The notes: a model not told the origin generated them from the letters alone. A stretch of 64,000 nucleotides of DNA from Piper betle (GCA_033002965.1 JAURVB010000736.1:62001-126000), one strand, 5' to 3'; counted from the stretch's first letter, positions 33,940-46,124 are shown. Made by a program: numbers and translations.

Positions 33940-35513
33940 TGTACAATTAAATACAAATAAATAATAAAATACATACAATGAATAAATAGATAAGTAAATA
34001 AATAAATATATATACAATTTAATAAACATGAATAAGATTAATATAAATAAGTAAATATATAATAACAATAATAAATCATCACATAAGCACTCATCATATA
34101 CAGCAAACATCTAAATAAAAAGAATAAACAACAATGAATAAATAAAAAAATATACAAAAATTAATTATAAATCAAAATATGCTGAATAATGTGAATATGG
34201 ATCTAAACTAATGTAGGTCTTCTCGAATTACCAAATTGGTTGAGAAACCGCCGATAACTAGCTCAACATGTTTAACTCAGTGAACCAAACCAAGTCAGCC
34301 GGGTTAAGTCGGTCTAGGTCTAATAAACTGACGGGCAAGGTTGGCTAAGCTGGTCTAGAACGATAGAAACGGACAAGGGCTCGGACTGGTGAACTTGTGC
34401 ACAACCAGGAGAGCACCTCACGCGAACAGACGAATGCGAACACGGGCAAATAGGCCGAACGAGGCGGCCGGTGCCCATTGCCCAAAAATGTTGATGGCGG
34501 CACGGTTAGGGTCACCACCTGTCTAAATCAACAGCCCTGACGATGAAGAAGGTGACGGTGGTGGCGATTGGCGGAGTTCGGTCGCTAGATCGACCAAAAA
34601 TGGCTTGAAAGGGATAAATTGCCGTTGAGGGTGGCGAGTGTCGCCGATCACCGATCACAGCCACAGTGGTGGTAATGGGTAGTCTCAAAATGAAGATCTC
34701 AACATATCTAATCTATCTAGGTGATCAAATTGACTAGAGGTGCAGGAAACTATTTAATTAAATAATCAACTGGGTGCGGGAAATGATATCACCTGAATAC
34801 GGTCGAAAAATTATAACGTTTTAATCTTTTTAAAGTACCAACCATCATTTAGTGGATTTAGGTAGTAGATTTTACCAATTTAAGCCGACACGATTATTTT
34901 ATTATAATTAACACCCAAAAATCACAACAAATAAGAAAAATCATATTTTTTGTCATAAAATCAACAAAAACATTACTAGATCTACATGATAAGATGATGA
35001 TCTAGTTAGTTGCATGCCTAATCATGAAGATTTACATGCTAATGTCATGTTCGCGCACAAAAACAAAACGAACATGGGAGAAAGCCGAATAACTTGATCG
35101 AGGAAAAGGAAGAAAAGGGGGGCCCAAATGGTGAGGGTGGCCTACAACAGCCCATGGCAGCAGCAGCGGCCAGCGGCTAACGGGGACAGCGATCAAGAAC
35201 TGGAGGGGGTGGCAGATGAGGAGGGAAGAGAGGGGAGAAGGAGAAGAAGGAGAAGTGGAAAGGAGAAGGTGGAGGAGGAGAAGAAGCACAAAGGGGGAAG
35301 GGTGCGAGCGTCTAGGAGAAAAGAGGGAGGAGAGGGATTGCCAAAAGAAAAGGGGAGGAAAGAAGAAAAGAAAATGAGGAGGGAGATAAGGGAAAGAAGG
35401 AGAGGGAGGAAAAGGAAAAGAAAACAAGGAAGAGGGAGGAAAGAAAAAGAAAAAGAAAGGGAGGGAAAAAGAGAGGGAGAGGGAAGGAGAGAGAGAGAGA
35501 GAGAGAGAGGTAT
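33940..35513 (-). repeat. Truncated LTR of the same family, interrupted by a nested LTR
   Basis: The stretch 33,945-34,740 resembles 25,560-26,240 of the left LTR. The LTR continues as a purine-rich block (35,100-35,510) and, beyond the nested insertion, at 38,624-38,926, where it ends TTTTTACA next to a polypurine tract. A related uninterrupted LTR at about 62,030-62,682 shows the same order: purine block, then 'atgcatgcgaca.gactcta', then the end. Confidence 0.6.
35100..35510. repeat. Purine-rich tract (AGG/GAA) with GA microsatellite
   Basis: Roughly 400 bp are almost pure A and G on the + strand, ending in a GA run (about 35487-35508). Frames on either strand here (poly-Ser/Phe/Pro or poly-Arg/Glu) are low-complexity artefacts. 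Related tracts occur at 55,045-55,170 and 62,050-62,240 inside other LTRs. Confidence 0.8.
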
Positions 35514-38500
35514 TGTAAAACCCGCGACTCAAATCAAGGTTTTATAGTCGCTAACCTGTCAGCCTCGACCATCTATTTGGGTCAATTCAGCTGCAAAACA
35601 CGTGCGCAGGGTTGACGCCGATCGAGTGCATATGCTATGAGGGTACATGTATACATACATATGATGATAGTGTTAGATGTGCAACAGTAGACTGAATTAT
35701 CAATATATACGAGAATATGTTATGATAATGTTGTTTTATTTTACTCAAGTAGATCATAGAAAATAGATTTAGGCCATTGATTTTATTAGGATGTGTTGGT
35801 TAGAATTTTTAGTTGGGTTGGTAGTTTTAAAGCATGTTATTCAACGGATATCGAACTTATTTTATTCCCATTTTATTTTGACTCGTGTTCATGATGTGTT
35901 TGACTCGTTTTGACAACCTTACATAGTTTTTAGAAGCCTTTAAAACTCACTTTACACTTGATTGGTCTCACCTTAGCCGACCGTGAGATTAAGAAAAATT
36001 GTCGATTTCCCTCAAGCCCGATACCTTCCTTGTTTACCCTACAAGACCGACCGACCTGACCTCCTTCCTCCTCCCCGTCAACACCGTCCCCACCAGCCTT
36101 CCCTCTTCCCCTTCTCCCTTCCCACTTTCCTCCTATTAACTCGGTCCTTGGTCCCCTATTTTATTGCAACGCCACAGCCGGTCGCCACCGCAGGTCGCCT
36201 CCATTTGGCCAGCCTCCTCACCAACCTTTGCTTCCTTCCTTTCCCCACTTTCCCCCTTCCCTCTCCTATACCCAATCACTCCTTCTACCCTTGATTTTGA
36301 CCGTCGGTAGCACCACCACCGCTAACCCAATTCAGGCCAAATTCTAGCCAATGACCATTCGTCTTACCTAATCCCCCACCTAACCCTAGCCCTAGCCCCC
36401 TTCTAAGCCTCCTCCTTGCTGCACGGCCGTTCGCCCCTTGACACCATCGGTAACAGTGGGCCGCCGCTGTCATTGTCACCAATTCGATTCCAAATAATTG
36501 TTAGTTGCTCTTTGCTTCTCCAATTTTAGATTTTAATTCATTTGTAATCATTGTGCATGTCATCCATACTTTTTTATGAATTGTTCATGTTTTTTGTTAG
36601 TATAGATCAATCTTGTAATTTCAAGATAATTGTTCATGATTAATAAAGTTTCGTATGTAATTTCACGATTGTTAGTGATTAGTAATGATTGAAATTACTT
36701 GAATATGAAATTTTATATAAAATTGATGATGTTTACAATTGTGAAAATTGTGTATTGGTGTTATAATTGTATAAGTTAATTGTTTAGTAATTAGAAAGTT
36801 AATTAATTATAGAAATTATATATAAATTGTCATAATTAGGGATTAGTAAGCATAATTAAGGTAAAATAGCATAATTAAAATTAGTAAACTTATTTAAGTG
36901 TAAAATATTATAATTAGGGTTACTGAGTTGATTAAATGAAAAATATCATCATTAGGGTTACTAAGCTAGTTGGATGTAGATTTTTATCGACGTGATCATG
37001 TTGTGTATCTATCATGTTTGGTTTTGATATTAGAAGTGTGATCATATTCATAATCATTCATTTCATACCATACATAGTTAGCATGGACATTAGTGTGTAG
37101 TTTGGTTAAGTAAGTGTGAAGTAGGAGCTCACCGTCTACGCGCGAGATTATGCTTAGAGCTTCTACTAGGTCCGTATGACTGGCCTTTTAATTTGTTGTT
37201 CTATTCCATTGTTGTTTTGTTTTGCAAATCACAGGATGTGTTGAGTGGTAGTTTTATCAGATTCCACTTAACACAGGTTATTTGAACGTTATGTTTTCTG
37301 AAATTAAGAATTGTCGAGGATGAGATCCCTTGAGCTGTTTTGCAAACTCAAATCCACAACAAGTTGCATTCGGGCATATTTATATATTTCCCTTCCCAAT
37401 CATATAATATAATTTTTATCGGATTTTCTTATGAGCCAAGAGATGAAGGAATGGACTTAACACATACCGTGAGAGGGCACATGTGTGAGTTACAACGAGC
37501 TCTAGATTGGTGAGAGGGTTGTTCTATTCCTGAGGGATCCTGATAACTCAACATCTGGAGCTTCCTCACACCCGAAGAGGCGTGGAGTATATGGATACTA
37601 TTATGTACAACGCATGTCTAGATGTGTAATATTAAAGGGTACTAAAGGTGACTACTTAATAGTACTCGGCCTTTGTGCTCTAAGCCAAGAGAAATATAGA
37701 GGTTTCGAGAGGTCTTAGGATAATAATTTTCTCGAGAGTGAGACTTTAAAATGAGAAAATGCAGAGAAAGGCATAATACCAGTCAATTCAAGATGCTATT
37801 TAGTCTGCAGCTAGATGACTCTTTAGTAGTAGCCCTTGAAGTGTTCAGTGGAAGTATTTGATTGTTTTATTTTACATGAGAGTTAACTCTTATTTGCTAG
37901 TTTGATATTTAGTTATTTCTGAACCAGTGACAATAGTTGCTAACGATTTTCTGTTATTTATGTAGGTAAGGAGTTAGAATGTGACATGTCGGCATCGGTG
38001 GAAGCACTGACTACATAGTGCACACACAGCTACCCAGCATTATATAGTTGACTTGTTATGTGATTTTGGTTAGAATGTATCATAATGTGAAGTATTGTAG
38101 TATATTGAAATGACTTAAAATATTGAGAATGATATAACAGGTGTGTCAGGTGTGACTAGCAAATGGGTTAAGACCCCAGTTATAAATGACTTGTTGATAC
38201 TGTGACAAATATGATGAACAAATGGATCAAGACATAGATTATGATTATGATTGTGTTGATATAACTTGGTGTGTCATGAAATCTATATTTTATATTGTGG
38301 TTTGACAGGTAGCCCTTATTGCACTTTTAAGGGAACCTTTGTTCATTTAATTATAAAATTTCTATAATTTTTAATGTGATTTACGTGATTTTTGAATAGG
38401 ATTATTTGTCATGATATATACGTAGCATTTTATTAGGAGTTGCATTTCATGCATATATTAATTGCATATTTTGAGGGTTTCTCTTCCATCTTGAGACGCC

Positions 38501-38623
38501 AAAAGGATCTAGGTCTATTTTTATTAAGTTTGGGTCGACCGACTTAATTTGGAGTGAGAGATGGTTTGGTCTACCATAACAATTCCAATCGATTTGAGAG
38601 TGAACCAGAGTTAGGGTATTACA
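35514..38623 (+). mobile_element. Solo LTR (3.1 kb) of Tekay/Del type nested in another LTR
   Basis: It starts TGTAAAACCCGCG and ends GGGTATTACA. The flanking 5-mers are GGTAT (35509-35513) and GGTAC (38624-38628), a near-perfect target duplication. The host sequence on the two sides joins into the order seen uninterrupted near 62.2-62.4 kb. There is no primer binding site or polypurine tract at either end, so it is a solo LTR. The last 330 bp match the inverted LTR at the end of the window (63690-64000). Confidence 0.72.
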
Positions 38624-38926
38624 GGTACGTCTGAAATGCATGCGACACGACTCTAAGCCTAACGCAATACAAATGTACGGTGCTCACAAAACATGTGCAT
38701 ACATGACCATAATCTACACTACACAACTGAACAAAACACAAACCATCGGCTTGATAATTAGGGACGACAAAGAAATTCAACCGTGGATGCCCCCAATGCT
38801 CAAGCCCACAACAGACAAGTATCTTCCTAGCATTAGATTGATCAAACCTAACCGATTGCGTGCTACTCAGACCAAGCCAATAACAAACCATACATAGAAC
38901 ACTGGGCCAATGGGCTAATTTTTACA
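38624..38926 (-). repeat. Distal part of the LTR interrupted at 35,513
   Basis: It continues the minus-strand LTR after the nested insertion and ends GGCTAATTTTTACA. The following 'agcacccctccttaaa' (38927-38942) is a polypurine tract on the minus strand, so this was a 3' LTR whose internal DNA lay to the right. Confidence 0.6.
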
Positions 38927-40145
38927 AGCACCCCTCCTTAAAAATATTCCATTTCAAAATTTCAACACAAGGAGAAAACACAGAAACTGCAGAAAGGCAC
39001 CCGACCACCACACTCCACAAATCATCCGGCAAGCACAACTGCCACACTGAAACCAACAAATCTGTTTGGCCCAACAACTAACTCACTGCCACCACCAACA
39101 CAACAAGGCACATATACTTACCACGTGTGCCACAAGAGTATGTACTCATATTCACCTCCAATAAAAGCGAACCAATATAATTCAAGGTGTGCTTATGGTA
39201 TTGGTTATCTAAAAGAAACCACAATCGGTGCATCACGCCCTGGGGGCGGAATAGAGGTCAAGTCAACCCTACCACAAATGATTGAACATCTTACTAGATA
39301 CAATTAGCATGGTTGACCCTAGAAACTCAAGCGTAAAAGTGTTGAGAGAACTTAAAAGAGTGTCTATCCCAAAGAGGCTGTTGAGAAGCTGCATCTTTTA
39401 GGATAGTAGAGTGCAAGATGTGAATTCAAGAGCTAAGTGGCATAAAACACAAGGAGGTTAAGGACTATACAATGAAGTAATGGATGAAGTTTAAGTGAAA
39501 ATTTTATAATGACATTAATACCCTTACCTCTGTCACTTTCCCAGCCTCTGCATCACGATTCTAAATAAAACAAATATTCTCAACTTTGATTTTAACTTTT
39601 CTGCTTTCTCCTCCAAACAAAAGTTCTACTCAATTTCTTGAAAACCTAATATTATTTTTTCAACCATTCATCACCGTCCTGTTTGAGATTTCTGAAAACC
39701 ATATTGGAAGAACAATATCCCCATAAAACATAGATATAAATAATAGTAGTAAGAAGTACTTCCTTTTATGCTTATCATCTCATCATGCACAACCTATCAA
39801 TTTAATTCGTAAGAAATAAGAAAGGAATATACTTTTCTTCTATTTTGCAAGTCATAAATGATCGAGAGGCAGAGTGGGTGACAATCGTCATATTAATCCG
39901 CTCCGCCCCTTGGCAGGTGACAATAGCCGCTTGCATTGCCAAAGCTTGGCCCAAAAAACGTCATTGGGTGGAGAGGTGGAAGATGGTGGCCTTGGAGTAT
40001 ACATGGCAGCCATAGATGTAGCAGCAGTCGACTTTCTTTTCAAAGTGATGAAGGACTCAGTCGCCAACACCAACCCCAAGGGAGAGGTGGCGGTGGAGCC
40101 AAATCCAGCCCTTTGTCACAGCCAACCACGTCGTCAATAAGGTAT
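38927..40145. other. Internal Gypsy remnant and spacer, no gene seen
   Basis: It begins with a polypurine tract next to the LTR end. The rest has no recognisable gag-pol. A + strand frame of 88 codons at 39874-40140 matches nothing I know and lacks a convincing start context. I do not call it a gene. Confidence 0.4.
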
Positions 40146-40153
40146 GTTGTATT

Positions 40154-43095
40154 TAGGGTTGTTAAATGAACGAACAAGTCAAACCTAGCTTGCGCTCAAA
40201 CTCGACTCAAACAATTCAAAATTCATTTGAACTCGGCCAAACAAATTTTAAATATATATATATACTCAAAATAACCTCGAATATTTTTTATATTGTTCGA
40301 GCTCAATTTAAATTCAAATATACTTAAACTATTTAATTTTTAGAGAATTCAAAACTAGCTTGATTATAAAGTTGAAATGTACCTCACAAACTGGCTCACT
40401 TAATTCACAGCCTTACCAATAATGATAAGAAGTTCGTAGCAATTCAACAATATAAATGATACTTCACTGGTCACAAGATGTTTGTTCAACTTGTTCATCT
40501 TAGCTAGAGTACAACCTACTGCAAAAACATGCACCAACTACATTTCTTAGAAAGCAAACGAACAAAAATTTGGTACCGAAGCAGATTTGTATAGCAAAGG
40601 CTTGAAAATAGAAAATGGTAAGCAAGACAAATGAAATATAGTTCCTCATATCTGCAAAAGCATTCAAGCTCCAACCACTTTCGTCTCTTCCATTGGCACA
40701 TCTTCTGCGGGCCTATCAACCTTCACACCAACATCTTCAGTGTAGCCACCATGCACCTACAGCAGAAATAAAAACACGAATGGGCAAGAAATTAATATAA
40801 CTGCATCAACTCCGATCATAGTTGACTAATCTATACAGCATATTACTTCCATTAGCTTTCCAATATCAAACTTTGGAGCCTTCAAGATCTTAACTTTGCG
40901 GATGAACACATTTTGAAGTGGATAAATGCTTGTAGTTGCTTTCTCAATTTCCTTGCCAATAACCTCGGGAATTAATTTATTCATCAGCTCCTTGAGGTCA
41001 CAGGAAGTTGCTTGATTGATCATGATCTCCCTCATCCTACTGCAGATCTAAGAATAACATATCGCTCGTCATTTGCAGTCGCTTTGCTATATATGTAATG
41101 ACACACGAAGGAGCTAGAAACAACATGAAAGCAAAATATGCACCCTATCTAATCTGACTGGTCTGAGCATAGCAAGTACGTTTAACCTGGTTAGGACATC
41201 TCCTGGTGAGACCAATGCAGAACATCCGAAGAGTGTAACTATCAGTGGTCTTCACATTGACATGGGCATCAATCAAGGTTTGCCATTTGCGAACCAAGAA
41301 TCTAAGTTTGTTAGTAGTGAATTTCATGCCCGTAGAGGACCAAAAAGAGGTCAGCCCAGAAGTAAATATAAAACACAATAAATTCAAAGCAAATGATTTT
41401 TTTCTTTTTTTAAAAAAACTCTACCCAAAAGTTGGTCAGCACATTTCATCCTTGAACATCCTCAGCACGAAGGTGGATTTTCCTGTAGGCTTGATCCTCA
41501 TCATTTTGAAGATCAGCCATGGATATCTCAAAGCACGGTGCTTGAGACCCTAATAGGCAATCTGACAGATTTACAAAATAAAATACTATAGTTATCATAA
41601 ACACAAACAATAAAAAAATGCATATAATGGTGCAAATAATCTAACTCCAGAACGTAGTAACATTGTAATACAAGGACTAGACATAAAAACAACTAATTAA
41701 ATTCTAAACGATATGAAGCAAGAATACAGCAAGAATATACTTGCCCTGCATTGGCGTGCATAGAGAATTGTTACAACAAAAACTGAATATACAGTGAGAT
41801 CAACACGGGTAGCAAGCCTCCAAACCATAATTACAAAATAAATTTAAATTTTGGTAGAGCTGGATGGTCCTTTTCTTTTCTTCTCCTTCCACCTTATCGT
41901 GGGCTTGGTTGAGGACCTAGATGTGGAACTGCAGATCATGTTGGAATGATGGAATGGATCCATGTCTCTTGTTTAAAATAAATTCTTCACGTTAGTCTGA
42001 TGGACACCAGAAATCCCCAATCCCCACAATTAAACCTGATTCTTTTGTCAAATTCTTAGAAGCTAAGAATATAAATCTACATCTACGTATATACCATCAT
42101 AAGCACACTAACATCACATCAGCCCAAACAGTCAATCAACACCGCATAACAAAAACACTATCCACACACTCCACTGCCACATACAATAAAAAACAATAAT
42201 TTGCTCCACTAACCAGCAAGCCCATCACCCGTCCTCGAACTGCCCCACAAATAATACATCATAAAAAACTTCCAAACGCAAGTACCTTGGTTACCCTGAG
42301 TCCTGGAAACAAGCGTCTTCCTCATGGTTCGGACACTGAACATGGACGGAGCCTTGATATCATACCAGTCCTTAGCAAAAAGATCCGTTCTGCCCCCATC
42401 ACACACAACAAATCAGACAACCACATCCATATCAACTAATACCATTCCAAACAACAAACAAGCTAAAATCCAACACACAAGGGGAAAAAATTCTTACGCG
42501 TTTTTCTTCCCGCCCTTCTTCCCCTCGGAAATCTGCTTGTTCTTCCTGCAAAAGACCACAAAAAGATCACATCTTTGATAACTCCACAAAACCAGGAGAG
42601 GGAGGTGGTGGAGGAAGGTGCACCCCACAGCCATGGCTGCCGGAGTTGGACGGTAGTTGGGGCAAGGCAGAAACAAAGGTGTTGGAGAGGCGACAGGCGA
42701 CAGGCAGGGGTTTTGGAGGAGCTGTTGAATCGGCCATTTCGAGGAGAAACCCTAACTGCTTGGATCAACGGGTGTGGGTAAAAAAACTAAAAATAAAAAA
42801 TAAAATACCCCCACCGCTATTTCTGGTAGTTAAAAATAATTAATATTTACAATTTTAAATATATTATAAATAAAAAAATAGTATTATGTATATTATTATA
42901 TTATATTATCGAATCAAATTTGAGTTGAGTTCTTGTTATAACTGAGTTAAATATTACTTTGTTTAAACTCAACTTATTAGATTTAAATTTAAGCTAAATT
43001 CGAATTCAAATATTTAAATGTTTAAATTTTGAATCGAGTCAAGCCGAATTTACCCCCAACGTTCACAAGTTGGCTCACTCAATTAAACAACCCGA
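40154..43095. mobile_element. Putative 2.9-kb hAT-like element carrying an eS1 pseudogene
   Basis: The left end TAGGGTTGTTAAATGAA (40154) and the right end, which reads inward TCGGGTTGTTTAATTGAG from 43095, are inverted. They are the same ends as those of the elements at 16482 and 47264. The flanking 8-mers are GTTGTATT (40146-40153) and ATTGTATT (43096-43103), 7 of 8 alike. DNA at 40154-40385 matches the left half of the 16482 element and 42850-43095 matches its right half; the eS1 pseudogene fills the middle. A second right-type terminus lies internally at about 40388-40412, so the structure may come from two neighbouring copies whose outer ends moved together. Confidence 0.65.
40664..42634 (-). 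pseudogene. RPS3A: Ribosomal protein eS1 (S3a) pseudogene with introns kept
   Basis: eS1 is a core 40S ribosomal subunit protein. Seven exon-like blocks on the minus strand follow its whole length: 42634-42624 (Met-Ala-Val-Gly), 42545-42498, 42389-42286, 41561-41425, about 41330-41145, 41047-40847 and 40756-40664, with [11 protein letters not shown] near the end and Val-Val-Gly-Ala then stop. Lesions: a 1-bp gain at the end of block 3, offset by a 1-bp loss in block 4, which garbles about 12 residues; TGA in block 4 where Arg is expected after Val-Gln-Gly; TAG at 41147-41145 after Ser-Gln-Ile-Arg; and a block 5 acceptor reading CG instead of AG. Introns show it came from DNA, not mRNA. It sits between the halves of a hAT-like element. 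Confidence 0.88.
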
Positions 43096-43185
43096 ATTGT
43101 ATTATGGGTGGAAATGGCAGGGGTTTTTGGTGTATAGATCTCAAATTAATTTTAATGGTTAGATCAATCAAATCTAACAGTTTGG

Positions 43186-43187
<2 letters not shown>

Positions 43188-43219
<32 letters not shown>
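43188..43219. repeat. AT dinucleotide microsatellite
   Basis: About 16 AT units lie between the hAT-like element and the 3' end of TDP2. Confidence 0.9.
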
Positions 43220-43224
<5 letters not shown>

Positions 43225-43611
43225 CCTGTTGAACCCAATTCTTCCTCAGTTGAAACATCTACACTACATACCCCGTAAAAATCTAGTATGGCCTCCGGTA
43301 TGTTGTTTAAAACTATGCATCTTATAGTGCACACGAATTCCAAATTTGTATCTAGCGATAATTTGGCATTTTAAAGTAGCAACCGCAGCCAATACAGAAT
43401 TTATACTGCGTACTTTCCAAAGAACAGTGTTTATCTACACAGATGTATATTAATAAACAGAAGGGCTATGCAAACAAGTTGCTACATACCAAAGAGACGG
43501 GGGAAAAAGAGAAGCATACATGGATGCCCCAAAAAACAACAGAAATGCACGCTATCAAAAACTTTCCCCCACTAGAAACTTTCTAATGAATAGACCATCA
43601 ACCTCGCTTTA

Positions 43612-46124
43612 CTATCTTTCCGTTATTGTCAACAGCAAACCATAATGATCACTAGGCATCACTGGAAGCTCCAACTTTTTCACCTGGTTTCTAACCTTCT
43701 TCTCTTTAAAGTATGAAAGACCTGAAATGGCATCCATTCCAATCATCTCAATGGCAGTTACCTTAAAGTCCCTTAACTTGCAGAGAAACCTGTCCAACCG
43801 CTTCTGTAGAGTTCGGTTGCCTGAAAGCATGGTGTTGGCCCGTGTGTCATATGTCCAGCCCTTTTCTCCAGGCTTTAATTCTTTCCATGCATCAACCCAC
43901 CCATCAATTAATGGGTATTCACCATCTTTATCATCATCCCAGTTCATATCACCACCAAATATAACATTGGGTGATCCATCAAGAAGTTTAATGGCCTCCT
44001 TTGCTTGAGCCACTCGTTCTTTGCTGAACATCTGATCCCAAGTAGGTGGGGCTGGACAAGGACTTTCAAGATGACTAGTTGCAAGACAAAGCTTCTTGTT
44101 TGCAATAATATTAATTTCAGCCATGCAAAGCTCTCGTCCCATGATCGAATTATCAAAGGGCATGCAGGTAAACGATTTCACAGGCCACCTGCTCATCTGC
44201 AAAGTATCCACGAGTGGAAAAATGGAACTTTTGAAAACAAAATACAACTACAAGCTTTCACAAATATAAGCAATAATATCACAAATATTGAGCAAATATC
44301 ATATATAGGGTGGTCTTATAATTGATATTCAAAGTTAAAGAACTGCTCAGTTTAAAAGAGGAGATTAAGGTTCATGTGCTTCATCTCTTCAAAAGACAAA
44401 ATTACGAGTTAAAAGTTTTTCAAGCCTATATCAAAGCTTCAAAACAACATCTAAGGGACGTCAGCACATTCAATGATGGAGTACCTATATTCTCCAAGAT
44501 TACGCTAATAGCTTACCTGCATGCAAAAATAAGGCCTTGTTGCTGCCAGCTCATCAGTAAGCGAGCATTTGTATACTTTCCACCACTTGGACTGCTGGAA
44601 AATATTATAGATATTTGGTGTAACTTCCTGTATCAATAGAATAATCATATACCAAGTAGAATGGAAATAAAAACACTCCATGTCGAGAATAATGTTAAAA
44701 AGCAAACCTGAAAGCAAATGAGATCCGGACTATAATGTTGAATTTGGTCTCCAATTGCCTTCATCCTGGAAAGAAGTTCCAAGTCCTCACGAAACCATAC
44801 ATTATAGCTCAAAATCTTCAATGTGGCCAAACCACTTTCCGGAACAAAATCCTCTGAGTTCAAAGAAGTGTAAATAAAGTTTATCGAGAAGATATATGCA
44901 TATTTGCTGAATCCAGACACAGGTGATTGAAAGCTAGTATTGGTGAAAGTATCCATAAATAGAGATAACAGGAAACTAATCCACTGTAAACAAGATAGTA
45001 CTTGATAGCTTGTACAATATGCGAATATAGTAGGCATTTCAACTTTTCTATTGTGTATGAAATACTTGTCTTTCCCAATTTTTTCAAAGATATGAATATA
45101 TGAGCATACTTATATGTTGGTCAAAAAAGTAATTGTGAACATAAACCATCTCACCATGGATAGAAGATTACATCCAGCACATGCATAAAATATACAATAT
45201 CCAGTCATCGAATTGCATGACCTATAATGAGCAATTAGGCAAATAACCTACATATCACTGCACTAAGAAATAAAACAGAGCAAGTACCATTCCTAAAATT
45301 TGATATTCTCGAGTAAATATTCTTGAAACCTACCCAAAAGCACCATTTAAAATTTTATACTCAATAATTGATACACGAATTCAAGCATAATAAAATAGAC
45401 TATATATCCGAATTCAAGCAAAGAAAATTGATTTCCACGCACAAATTCAAAAGACTGCATCAGCCAGCCATACAAAGGCATACATTCCCACACAAATTCA
45501 AAAGAAATAAGAAAAGTTTAATGCAGGATAGAGGCTTCATTTAAGAGCACTAGAGCCTACCCAAGGTAGAAACCTCGGCCTTCTTTCCCTTATGAGACTT
45601 CTCCAACTCAGGAGCTTCTTCAATCCTCCTCTTGCAACGCCGCAAGGGAAAGAACACAGAACCCACCAACCTCCCATCGCTATCTTCGACTTCATCCACT
45701 CGCCCGCCAACCAAAGCACCACCACCACCACACACCTTCGTTCCACACATCTCGCAGTTGTCCACTTCCACAGAATTGAAAAGGTGCAAGCTTTGCAGGC
45801 CCATCTCGCAATAGACGAAGAAGAAGCGGAAAAAGGCGAAGAACCTGGCAAAACCTGGGAAGGAGAAGTCGAAGGAGGAGGGGAGGAGAGGCACATCTCG
45901 CAGACGGATTTCTGGGAGGACGGGTTGAGGAAGGTGCACCGCGCGCAGGCCCAGGAGGACGGGGAGGCGGCGTCCATGCCGGCGGCGGAGGTCGGCGGCG
46001 GCGGCATCGTCGGCATCGCCGGCGAACGACGGCGACGGGGAAGAAGAAGAAGAGGGGTAGAGGAGGAGGAGGGGTAGGGTTTGGGGAGAGGAGAAAGGGG
46101 CGGCAATGGCGTGCCATTTATCAC
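43612..46124 (-). CDS. TDP2: Tyrosyl-DNA phosphodiesterase 2 (TDP2)-like, four exons, frameshift in exon 1
   Basis: TDP2 removes topoisomerase II peptides from 5' DNA ends, using a Mg-dependent endonuclease/exonuclease/phosphatase fold in the nucleus. Coding exons on the minus strand: 46124 (or Met at 46016)-45561, 44853-44708, 44627-44517 and 44196-43612, all joined at GT-AG sites. Exon 1 encodes two RanBP2-type zinc fingers: Trp-Ala-Cys-X2-Cys-Thr-Phe-Leu-Asn..Cys-Glu-Met-Cys, then Trp-Ala-Cys-Lys-Ala-Cys-Thr-Phe..Cys-Glu-Met-Cys. The nuclease domain has Leu-Ser-Tyr-Asn-Val-Trp-Phe, the Mg-binding Glu after Ile-Cys-Phe-Gln, Thr-Ser-His-Leu-Glu-Ser, Gly-Gly-Asp-Met-Asn-Trp, Arg-Leu-Asp-Arg-Phe and Pro-Ser-Asp-His-Tyr-Gly. 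Near 45777-45783, within finger 2, the frame is broken by an apparent 1-bp loss; exon 1 phase fits exon 2 only if that base is counted. Expected length is about 430 residues from 46016. Two-finger plus nuclease layout is known in plant TDP2 proteins. Confidence 0.85.

Noticed and set aside
35032..35547. Frames of 139-166 codons in the purine tract
   Set aside because: Low-complexity poly-Ser/Pro/Phe or Arg/Glu/Lys translation of an A/G-only tract inside an LTR.
39874..40140. 88-codon + strand frame between Gypsy remnant and hAT-like element
   Set aside because: No domain, no recognisable start context and no paralogue in the window. It overlaps another open frame, so chance is likely.
40154..40415. 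Interpretation of the left part as a complete 260-bp MITE on its own
   Set aside because: It has a right-type inverted end near 40412, but the next bases (CCAATAAT) do not repeat the left flank GTTGTATT. The better match is at 43096, so the long element was preferred; the short one stays possible.
45592..46077. 161-codon + strand frame opposite TDP2 exon 1
   Set aside because: It is a shadow in GC-rich DNA. The minus strand encodes zinc fingers with consistent splice phase.
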